In this document: positions 6,248 to 11,116 of the stretch, piece after piece | Layout: each line of letters opens with the position of its first letter | Numbering within the stretch: position 1 is the first letter of the stretch | Translations under genes and position numbers: made by a program | Notes under the pieces: model-generated | Database searches by the model: none | Told to the model about the DNA's origin: nothing | Seen by the model: the letters and a program-made list of their open reading frames with translations, nothing else | Origin: Candidatus Nitrosopelagicus sp. | GTDB lineage: Archaea > Thermoproteota > Nitrososphaeria > Nitrososphaerales > Nitrosopumilaceae | Direction: 5' to 3' | Assembly: GCA_018691945.1 (NCBI GenBank) | Contig: JABHJJ010000005.1 | Span: forward strand, 1-11,910 | DNA length: 11,910 nucleotides

Positions 6248-7135
6248 ATGAATCACGATGAAATTCTGAAAATTCTTGGTACGCCAAACTCTCCAATTGC
6301 AATAGGAGGGTACAATTCAGATAGTTTTGACACTGATTGTCAAATATACAATTTAGTTGTATTTGACGGTAAAAATCTAGCAGATGTAATAACTAAACAT
6401 GAATCAAAAATTATCAAAACATCACATGGAAATATATCTGAAAGTAATTCTGAGACTCTACTTTCTTATGAAAATCTCCAAATTATACACGACGAACAAT
6501 GGGAACTAAAAACGCTCATCTCTAAAATTCAAAAAAAGAAAAACACATTGTTTTCTGCATCTGCAAAAAACGCTCTTGTTGAATCTCAATTGGCAATATC
6601 AAAGGCAAAAAACGCTCTTGAACAAGAGGATCCATTTGTCGCATGTTGGATAAAATCTGGAATAATTCTACTTATTGATTCAATCCTCTATCAAAATCAG
6701 ATTTTACCAAATCCTGTTAACGCATTATCATCAATGAGAACTCTCAAACAAAAAAATACAAATCAATTTACCGATAAAATTATTTCAGAAACAGGAATTG
6801 AACGAGCTACTGAATCATTATTATCTAGAATGCTGAAATCCACTTGTGGATTTTCTGACATGGTCGAAAAAAATCAAAATTCAATAATTATTGAAAAAAA
6901 AGCAAATTATTTAATTCAAAACTCCCTACTATCTGATTGCTATCTATATCTGAATTATCAAAATAGAAATATTTTCTATAAAATTAAAAATTCACTTAAT
7001 AGAAATCTAGATAAAATTCATGTTCTAAAAACTGGATTTGATCTTACACATGCCCAATCTGAATTACTTTCATCAATAGATTCAATGTATGATGTAACGA
7101 ATGCATTATTGACACTTAGCCACAAATCTCCATAA
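6248..7135 (+). CDS. unknown protein, possible nucleotidyltransferase-like N-terminus plus helical domain, 295 aa
   Basis: No family was recognised with confidence. Residues 17-41 (IAIGGYNSDSFDTDCQIYNL, then VVFDGK) resemble a nucleotidyltransferase core: a GG/GS turn followed by paired acidic residues on a strand. LQIIHDEQW (about 77-85) could supply a further acidic strand. The remaining two thirds are helical. One segment, DPFVACWIKSGIILLIDSIL (128-147), recalls HEPN-type helices that often accompany such transferases; this is inference from pattern only. A 14-residue internal repeat (SAKNALVESQ/SKAKNALEQE, about 105-125) is encoded by two identical 16-nt stretches. No signal peptide; the hydrophobic part of 132-147 is probably a buried helix. 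The gene has its own TATA-like box and stands between tRNA-Glu and the cysteine-rich peptide gene. Confidence 0.7.
   Translation: MNHDEILKILGTPNSPIAIGGYNSDSFDTDCQIYNLVVFDGKNLADVITKHESKIIKTSHGNISESNSETLLSYENLQIIHDEQWELKTLISKIQKKKNTLFSASAKNALVESQLAISKAKNALEQEDPFVACWIKSGIILLIDSILYQNQILPNPVNALSSMRTLKQKNTNQFTDKIISETGIERATESLLSRMLKSTCGFSDMVEKNQNSIIIEKKANYLIQNSLLSDCYLYLNYQNRNIFYKIKNSLNRNLDKIHVLKTGFDLTHAQSELLSSIDSMYDVTNALLTLSHKSP
6563..6620 (+). repeat. in-frame 16-nt direct repeat (6563-6578 and 6605-6620)
   Basis: GCAAAAAACGCTCTTG occurs twice, 42 nt (14 codons) apart and in the same frame, encoding AKNAL each time. It looks like a small internal duplication inside a helical segment of the 6248-7135 gene. 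Confidence 0.8.
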
Positions 7136-7150
7136 TAAAATCTAGATAAC

Positions 7151-7158
7151 TTTTAAAA
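7151..7158 (+). promoter_or_regulatory. TATA-like box for the Cys-rich peptide gene
   Basis: TTTTAAAA is centred 26.5 nt before ATG 7181, one of the best boxes in the window. It supports this very short gene as a separate leaderless transcript. Confidence 0.6.
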
Positions 7159-7180
7159 CCAAGTTTAACGTCATAATTCT

Positions 7181-7324
7181 ATGACAGATCAAGCATGCGG
7201 CTGTGAAGCAGATTCAGGCGATCCAGATTATTCATGTGATTGTGCAATGCAAGGACATTGTATATGTAGCCATGATTGTAAATGCGCAACTGATGTCTGC
7301 AAAGAAGCAGTATCACAACTCTAG
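7181..7324 (+). CDS. metallothionein-like Cys-rich peptide, 47 aa
   Basis: The peptide runs from MTDQACGC to VCKEAVSQL. It has nine cysteines in 47 residues: C6, C8, C19, C21, C27, C29, C33, C35 and C40. Eight form four CxC pairs, with H26 and H31 among them (CAMQGHCICSHDCKC). This is the classic layout of metallothioneins that bind Zn, Cu or Cd in thiolate clusters, and the mix of Cys and His recalls bacterial SmtA-type proteins, although I cannot align it to a named family. It lacks a signal peptide, so it should be cytoplasmic. A strong TATA-like box at leaderless spacing precedes it and a T-rich terminator follows at 7338-7360, so it is an isolated transcription unit. Metal storage, copper buffering or detoxification is inference. 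It is short enough to be missed by length filters. Confidence 0.78.
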   Translation: MTDQACGCEADSGDPDYSCDCAMQGHCICSHDCKCATDVCKEAVSQL

Positions 7325-7337
7325 AAAAATAGCATCA

Positions 7338-7360
7338 TTTTTTCTTTTTTTCTTTTTTCT
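7338..7360 (+). terminator. T-rich archaeal terminator after the Cys-rich peptide gene
   Basis: Three runs of 6-7 T broken by single C residues start 14 nt after the stop codon at 7324. Oligo-T tracts on the coding strand are the usual intrinsic termination signal in archaea. The next promoter box follows at 7382. Confidence 0.65.
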
Positions 7361-7381
7361 TATTGTTAAATCTATCAAACA

Positions 7382-7389
7382 TTAAATAT
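7382..7389 (+). promoter_or_regulatory. TATA-like box for the secreted repeat protein
   Basis: TTAAATAT is centred 25.5 nt before GTG 7411. It lies downstream of the in-frame TTG at 7363, so that earlier start would not be on the mRNA. This decides the start in favour of GTG 7411. Confidence 0.6.
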
Positions 7390-7410
7390 GCTCATAACAG
7401 TCTGAACTTT

Positions 7411-8904
7411 GTGAAACTAACAATTATTGTAGCATTTGCATTTGCATTATTATTAATTCCACTAGTCTCTCAAGATTCATTCGCTCAAGTTAATTCAGGT
7501 GGGTTTCAAGCAGGTGGTGTAAACATTGATGGCTCCTGGTATGTTGGTGAAGGTCTCAAAGTTGGTGACTACTTTAGTTTTAACGTGTGTCATGTTGACT
7601 ATCTAGATTGTCAACAATTTAATATGTCAATATGGGTTCAAGAAAAAGTTCTAGTTGGAACTGAGAACAAGTATAGAATGCAAGTTCTAGTTCATGATGG
7701 TAACAAAATTGTAAAAGGAATAATGGATGTTGGTGATATTGCACCAGAACCCACAGGTGGAGATGAAATATTGGGAAAATATAGAGGTGCTTACAAATCT
7801 TCAATTGTCTGGCTTTCTGCATTTGCAACTAAAGAAATTGGTGACTTGACTGGAAAAGGTCCAAAAGACTTCCGAGCACCTTCATGGGGAAAGATTGCAA
7901 ATATTGGCGGTCAACAAATCCTACCTACTGCTGAACAAACTATTACAGTTAGAGCTGGTGAATTTGATTCCATTCTAGTTACTTGGAAAACCGGTGGTAT
8001 ACTAAGTAAAGTTTGGATTGTTGATGAATTTCCATTTCCTATCAAAGCAAAAACATTCATGCATGTTTCATCAGGTGTCCCACCAACTGAATATGAATTT
8101 GAATTATTAGATTACAAAGAGAATGTATCTTCAAATCCTTTTGTTAATGTTGAAACTACTGAAAGTAAACAAGCAGCTAAAGGATGTCCTGTGGAATATG
8201 AAAAAACAAAATTTAATGAATCTACAAATACATACTCAATGATTGTAAAAGGTGCATATGGTCCAAAAATTGTAAAACAAGGTTGTGATATTGAATGGTT
8301 CATCGATTTCAAACGAATGGTAAATCCTACTGAATATGTAGATCAAGTCCATTATGACATTGCAATTTTCTCAGATCCTTCCAAACCTCCTATCAAAACA
8401 ATCTCGAAAGATTTGGGATTTTCTGAATTATACACTGCATCTGGTCAAACACACAGATTCATCTTAGTTGATGAACCCCCAGGAAAATACACGTATGCAA
8501 TAGTTGTTTATGGTACTGGACCTGAACATATTCTCGGTGGAAACCCTGAAACTTCTGGTCTAACTACAGTTGAAGTTGAAGTTGTTAAAGGCGGTCAAAC
8601 ATCATTTGTAGCACCTCCTACTGCATCCATCACTGAAATTCCTCAATGGGTAAAAAATAATGCAGAGTGGTGGGCTGATGATCAAATTGATGATGCATCT
8701 TTTGTTAGCGGTATACAATATTTAATTAATCAAGGAATTATGAAAATTCCCGAAACTTCTCAAGGTAGTAGTTCAGGCTCTAACAAAATTCCTGATTGGA
8801 TAAAGGGCAATGCAGAGTGGTGGGCAGACGGTCAAATTGATGATAATACTTTTGTTAGTGGAATCCAATGGTTAATCTCAAATGGAGTTATGAGAATCTC
8901 ATAA
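7411..8904 (+). CDS. secreted thaumarchaeal protein with two C-terminal Trp-rich repeats, 497 aa
   Basis: The start is GTG 7411, giving a textbook Sec signal peptide: MKLTIIVAFAFALLLIPLVS with likely cleavage after DSFA, about residue 25. The TATA-like box at 7382-7389 agrees. The mature part is beta-rich with four Cys, in two pairs (VCHVDYLDC near the start, GCPVEY and GCDIEW in the middle), which may form disulfides outside the cell. A second beta domain ends with YTYAIVVYG. The C-terminus carries two 38-residue repeats (IP.W[VI]K.NAEWWAD.QIDD, then FVSGIQ.LI..G[IV]M.I), joined by a Ser/Gly linker. Repeats of this kind recur in exported thaumarchaeal proteins, perhaps for surface attachment or protein contacts. 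There is no C-terminal membrane anchor. The enzymatic role is unknown. A TPR gene follows 13 nt downstream, probably in the same transcript. Confidence 0.88.
   Translation: MKLTIIVAFAFALLLIPLVSQDSFAQVNSGGFQAGGVNIDGSWYVGEGLKVGDYFSFNVCHVDYLDCQQFNMSIWVQEKVLVGTENKYRMQVLVHDGNKIVKGIMDVGDIAPEPTGGDEILGKYRGAYKSSIVWLSAFATKEIGDLTGKGPKDFRAPSWGKIANIGGQQILPTAEQTITVRAGEFDSILVTWKTGGILSKVWIVDEFPFPIKAKTFMHVSSGVPPTEYEFELLDYKENVSSNPFVNVETTESKQAAKGCPVEYEKTKFNESTNTYSMIVKGAYGPKIVKQGCDIEWFIDFKRMVNPTEYVDQVHYDIAIFSDPSKPPIKTISKDLGFSELYTASGQTHRFILVDEPPGKYTYAIVVYGTGPEHILGGNPETSGLTTVEVEVVKGGQTSFVAPPTASITEIPQWVKNNAEWWADDQIDDASFVSGIQYLINQGIMKIPETSQGSSSGSNKIPDWIKGNAEWWADGQIDDNTFVSGIQWLISNGVMRIS
8638..8751 (+). repeat. Trp-rich 38-aa repeat, copy 1
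   Basis: 114 nt encoding a unit from IPQWVKNNAEWWAD to MKIP. It is the same length as copy 2, and the stretch NAEWWAD is identical in both, including its DNA for AATGCAGAGTGGTGGGC. It lies at the C-terminus of the secreted protein. Confidence 0.85.
8788..8901 (+). repeat. Trp-rich 38-aa repeat, copy 2
   Basis: 114 nt encoding IPDWIKGNAEWWAD through MRIS, the last residues before the stop. The two copies are separated by a 12-residue Ser/Gly-rich linker (ETSQGSSSGSNK). Confidence 0.85.
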
Positions 8905-8917
8905 TATTTGTTACAAA

Positions 8918-9280
8918 ATGAGCGGTTTATTTAATTATCCAAAACGCAAACTTCGCAAGTTAATCTCCCAGGGCGAATATGAGAAAGCTATAGAATTTGG
9001 TAATGAACTAGAAGCAAAATTTTCTCAAGATCCTGACTTTCTATTCATCATGGGAAGTATGTTCTACATGTTAAATGATGAAAAAAATACGCTTCATTAT
9101 ATTGACCGTGTATTAGAAATTAAACCCGATGACGTTGAGTCGTTATCTTTAAAATTACGTGTTCATCAATTCCTAAAAGAAAATGATATAGTAATTGATT
9201 GCTGCAAAAAAATTTTAGCAATCGCACCTGACAATTTTGAGGTTCGTGATCTTATCTCTGAACTTGAATCTCAATCCTGA
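8918..9280 (+). CDS. small TPR protein, 120 aa
   Basis: The protein is nearly all helical repeats. Residues 10-36 (KLRKLISQGEYEKAIEFGNE), 38-70 (DPDFLFIMGSMFYMLNDEK, ending LEIKPDD) and 72-104 (VESLSLKLRVHQFLKENDIV, ending LAIAPDN) are three TPR units, each closing with the typical P-D-[DN] turn. TPR proteins bind peptides or partner proteins; no catalytic residues are expected. No signal peptide, so the location is cytoplasmic even though the gene just upstream encodes an exported protein. The 13-nt gap and the lack of a good TATA box at leaderless spacing suggest co-transcription with that gene. The last 10 nt overlap the stop of the convergent minus-strand gene. Confidence 0.85.
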   Translation: MSGLFNYPKRKLRKLISQGEYEKAIEFGNELEAKFSQDPDFLFIMGSMFYMLNDEKNTLHYIDRVLEIKPDDVESLSLKLRVHQFLKENDIVIDCCKKILAIAPDNFEVRDLISELESQS

Positions 9281-9774
9281 ATTTCTTTCATTAAATATAC
9301 ATTTTCTAATAACCACTCACAAAATTCCGTAACTGGATCGGTAAACTCATACCAAATATGTAATGAATGTGGAAGAATATCGATTCGATCTTCTCTTCTT
9401 CCATTTTCATTTGCAGGGCCGAGAAATACTTTGACTCCTTCTTTATCCTCATACATGTATGCATCTGCGGTTTCAACCTCTCCGAAGATTTCTTTTGCTT
9501 TTTCTTTAATTATATTACGCTCAATAGGAAATTTCTTCTTTTCCATGTTTACAATGAAACTTAAATCCTGTTTTCCATACATGTCAAAATTTTCTATCTT
9601 TCCTCTATGTGGAAAATTCACTAGCAATTCTACATTGTATTTTTTTCCCACTTTTTTCCCAATTTCTCCAATTTCTTTATACGCAATAGCAGGATTTTTC
9701 TTTAATAGGAAACGTATTTGTGGCAAATTTGATTTTAATGTTTTTTGAAGATCCTCTATAATTATTTTAAACAT
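9271..9774 (-). CDS. unknown protein, 167 aa
   Basis: Not recognised. The N-terminal part MFKIIIEDLQKTLKSNLPQI and following residues to about 50 are basic and helical (KEIGEIGKKVGKKY). From there an alpha/beta domain follows (VELLVNFPHRG, QDLSFIVNMEK, then KEKAKEIFGEVETADAYMY). RIDILPHSLHIWYEF and an aromatic, acidic C-terminal helix close it. There is no zinc set, signal peptide or transmembrane span. The frame stays open to an ATG at 9846, with others at 9798 and 9774. I chose 9774 because a TATA-like box (9797-9803) lies 26 nt before it and overlaps the ATG at 9798, which would exclude the longer forms. It is divergent from the 9852 gene and overlaps the TPR gene tail by 10 nt. The short spacer between the two unknowns hints at shared control. 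Confidence 0.7.
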   Translation of the reverse strand: MFKIIIEDLQKTLKSNLPQIRFLLKKNPAIAYKEIGEIGKKVGKKYNVELLVNFPHRGKIENFDMYGKQDLSFIVNMEKKKFPIERNIIKEKAKEIFGEVETADAYMYEDKEGVKVFLGPANENGRREDRIDILPHSLHIWYEFTDPVTEFCEWLLENVYLMKEIQD

Positions 9775-9796
9775 ATTTCCACTTTTACACAATGCC

Positions 9797-9803
9797 ATAT
9801 TTA
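9797..9803 (-). promoter_or_regulatory. TATA-like box deciding the start of the 167-aa gene
   Basis: TAAATAT on the minus strand is centred 26 nt before ATG 9774 and covers the alternative ATG at 9798. Confidence 0.5.
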
Positions 9804-9821
9804 GATTAGTTTTTTTAGAAC

Positions 9822-9828
9822 AAAATAT
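9822..9828 (+). promoter_or_regulatory. possible TATA-like box for the gene starting at 9852
   Basis: AAAATAT is centred 27 nt before ATG 9852. It is weak evidence for choosing that ATG among four closely spaced in-frame ones (9834, 9840, 9846, 9852). Confidence 0.35.
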
Positions 9829-9851
9829 CTGGAATGAATATGGCAATGCCG

Positions 9852-10484
9852 ATGGATTATGATGGTATGCGAACAGGTGATGAATCTGAGAGAACAGACA
9901 ATGTAACTGATTACAAAAGAACCTGCATTGATTTCATTGAGGATATTTCTGGAAGTTATCTGGAATGGGTTGATTATTACAAATTACCTGAGGATGAAGA
10001 TAAAAAAAGAAGAAATGAAATTGCTGCCATAATTGAAAAAACAAATACTTGGCTTGCCAAAGTTCCTACATCTATCAAAGCTATTGATATTATTATGAAT
10101 GATGGAATTCAAAAAATGGCTGAGGCAACTGCTGGGAAAATATTTCAAATTGGAGTTTTCATCAATCAAAAATCAGAGTATACGATGGCAAAACCAGGAA
10201 TTATAGATGTACATGTAAAATCTGTTGGTAGAGATGGTAGGAAAACAAAACTTGGATTTCATCATCAATCTGAAAGATTTAGAATTGAATCCACTGGTAA
10301 AGCATTTTTTGATGAAAAAAATATCCCTGAGCAGGAATTTGACACATTGGATATTCATCTAAAACTTGATGCAAGTCAATGTACTCAAAGAGATGTTATT
10401 TCATTTACAGTAATAGTTAGTGAGCAGAAAGATGGGAATGAATATGACCGTAGAGGATTGTCTACTGTAGTCCATATTGTTTAA
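9852..10484 (+). CDS. unknown two-part protein, about 210 aa
   Basis: Not recognised. Numbered from ATG 9852, residues 1-90 are acidic and helical (TDYKRTCIDFIEDISGSYLE; then KKRRNEIAAIIEKTNTWLAK). Residues about 100-210 are beta-rich (KIFQIGVFINQKSEY, GIIDVHVKSVGRDG, FDTLDIHLKLDAS, ISFTVIVSEQ), suggesting a small beta sandwich or barrel. The end RRGLSTVVHIV is a closing strand. There is one Cys in each half, no signal peptide and no membrane span. Four in-frame ATGs lie within 19 nt (9834, 9840, 9846, 9852). The TATA-like box at 9822-9828 favours 9852, but 9834 is possible and would add six residues. Its stop overlaps that of the convergent reductase-like gene through a shared TTAA at 10481-10484. 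Function unknown. Confidence 0.72.
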   Translation: MDYDGMRTGDESERTDNVTDYKRTCIDFIEDISGSYLEWVDYYKLPEDEDKKRRNEIAAIIEKTNTWLAKVPTSIKAIDIIMNDGIQKMAEATAGKIFQIGVFINQKSEYTMAKPGIIDVHVKSVGRDGRKTKLGFHHQSERFRIESTGKAFFDEKNIPEQEFDTLDIHLKLDASQCTQRDVISFTVIVSEQKDGNEYDRRGLSTVVHIV

Positions 10485-10810
10485 TCATTTTCTATTAATT
10501 TTATTTCTAATACAACTCTAGCTTCTTTTTGTCTACTTTTCTCTGTATATTTTAGACTTGAAATTTTCTGTGAAAGATCCTCTTCTTCAACAAGTCTTGC
10601 TATTCCTGAAAATCGTTTTCCATCACACTCAACTTTCACTTGTGGGTGTGCAATTGCATTTTTTAACCAATCACTGTTTGGATTTCTTCTAGAAAAGTAA
10701 ATCATATCATTATAGGTAACTGCTTTTGCCCAAACTGTATGTTCCTTACCTGTTTTCCTACCTTTGGTTTTTAGAAGGGCTTTGAATGTTAAATTGTTAA
10801 TTATCATCAT
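10481..10810 (-). CDS. DUF385/Ddn-like (F420- or flavin-dependent split-barrel) protein, 109 aa
   Basis: The segment LLKTKGRKTGKEHTVWAKAV (about 12-31) matches the L-x-T-x-G-R-K-(T/S)-G-K signature of the DUF385/deazaflavin-dependent nitroreductase (Ddn) group. Strand NDMIYFSRRNPNSDWLKNAI and HPQVKVECDGKRFSGIARLV follow the family's W-x-x-N-(I/L)-x-x-x-P-x-(V/A) pattern. These small split beta-barrel proteins bind F420 or FMN; ammonia-oxidising archaea make F420, so a redox role is reasonable but inferred. At 109 residues it is shorter than typical members (about 140). I chose ATG 10810 because it begins 2 nt after the stop of a short upstream frame, and a TATA-like box lies before that frame. 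An in-frame ATG at 10855 would add 15 residues with three Cys. Its stop overlaps that of the convergent gene by 4 nt. Confidence 0.75.
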   Translation of the reverse strand: MMIINNLTFKALLKTKGRKTGKEHTVWAKAVTYNDMIYFSRRNPNSDWLKNAIAHPQVKVECDGKRFSGIARLVEEEDLSQKISSLKYTEKSRQKEARVVLEIKLIEND

Positions 10811-10812
10811 CT

Positions 10813-10899
10813 TTAATTCATCATCATAAATGCTGCAAACATTGCAAGAACACATGAACCGCCCACGCCCATGATGTACATTATTTTATTTCCATGCAT
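10813..10899 (-). CDS. possible small membrane peptide, 28 aa
   Basis: ATG 10899 to TAA 10815-10813 encodes MHGNKIMYIMGVGGSCVLAM followed by FAAFMMMN. After a polar, positively charged start, about 20 residues are uninterrupted hydrophobic or small, enough for one membrane span, with a GVGGS small-residue patch. A TATA-like box at 10920-10927 lies 24.5 nt before this ATG. The Ddn-like gene begins 2 nt after its stop, so the pair would form one unit. The frame differs from that of the Ddn-like protein, so it is not an N-terminal extension of it. It is short enough that chance cannot be excluded; placement and hydrophobicity are the evidence. Confidence 0.5.
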   Translation of the reverse strand: MHGNKIMYIMGVGGSCVLAMFAAFMMMN

Positions 10900-10919
10900 G
10901 TTTGAATTGCATTTTTAGA

Positions 10920-10927
10920 ATATTTAA
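10920..10927 (-). promoter_or_regulatory. TATA-like box for the 28-aa peptide/Ddn-like unit
   Basis: TTAAATAT on the minus strand, centred 24.5 nt before ATG 10899. The same octamer serves the secreted-protein gene at 7382-7389. Confidence 0.5.
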
Positions 10928-10961
10928 GATATGATAAATTCTAAATTTATAAAACTTGTAA

Positions 10962-11077
10962 TGCCGGGGGTGGGTTTCGAACCCACGACCTCCAGATTAT
11001 GAGTATTGCCTTCTATGGAAGAACCGTTAGAGTTTACCATTTGAACTGGCACTCTAACCAGGCTGAGCTACCCCGGC
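10962..11077 (-). tRNA. tRNA-Met(CAT), elongator type, with a 41-nt intron
   Basis: The acceptor GCCGGGG (11077-11071) pairs perfectly with CCCCGGC (10969-10963), and the discriminator is A at 10962. No CCA is encoded. The T arm is GTGGG-TTCGAAA-CCCAC. Joining 11046 to 11004 gives anticodon stem CCAGA/TCTGG around loop CTCATAA, anticodon CAT, and a 75-nt mature tRNA. The G1-C72 end and the lack of the GGG/CCC anticodon stem argue against an initiator. tRNA-Ile2 (modified CAT) is a less likely alternative. The exons are 11077-11046 and 11004-10962. Confidence 0.93.
11005..11045 (-). other. tRNA-Met intron, non-canonical position 30/31
   Basis: The intron interrupts the 5' strand of the anticodon stem rather than the usual 37/38 site. 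The flanks fold into a bulge-helix-bulge: GAG (11054-11052) pairs with CTC (11003-11001), and a 4-bp helix joins TGCC (11051-11048) with GGCA (11010-11007). Each 3-nt bulge is cut after its second base (11046/11045 and 11005/11004). The inner intron stem is imperfect (TTC/GAA and ATGG/CCAT), so the motif is relaxed on that side. The splice point is unique because shifting it by one would change the product. Confidence 0.85.
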
Positions 11078-11101
11078 ACGAATTTCATCTATGGATATGG
11101 C

Positions 11102-11109
11102 AATTAAAT
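11102..11109 (-). promoter_or_regulatory. possible TATA-like box for tRNA-Met
   Basis: ATTTAATT on the minus strand, centred about 28 nt before the tRNA 5' end, in the 39-nt spacer after the topoisomerase gene. Confidence 0.35.
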
Positions 11110-11116
11110 GTTAAAA

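Noticed and set aside
7338..7360. T-rich tract considered as a repeat or origin element
   Set aside because: Position just after a stop codon and before the next promoter fits an ordinary archaeal terminator. No flanking repeats were seen.
7203..7385. 60-codon plus-strand frame ending KSIKH
   Set aside because: Out of frame with the Cys-rich peptide. Its second half reads through the T-rich terminator (poly-Phe), and it has no promoter at its start. The 7181-7324 frame explains the region better.
7363..7410. N-terminal extension of the secreted protein from TTG 7363
   Set aside because: It would add 16 residues before a perfect signal peptide, and the TATA-like box at 7382-7389 lies inside the extension.
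9431..9748. 105-codon plus-strand frame opposite the 167-aa gene
   Set aside because: Phe/Ser-rich translation typical of the antisense of an AT-rich, Lys/Glu-rich gene. No promoter and no recognisable motif.
9775..9846. N-terminal extension of the 167-aa protein to ATG 9846
   Set aside because: The promoter-like TAAATAT at 9797-9803 lies within it, and it would overlap the divergent gene's start.
9878..9894. C box-like GTGATGA followed by CTGA, considered as a C/D box sRNA
   Set aside because: The spacing of a few nt is far too short for a guide region, and it lies inside a coding sequence.
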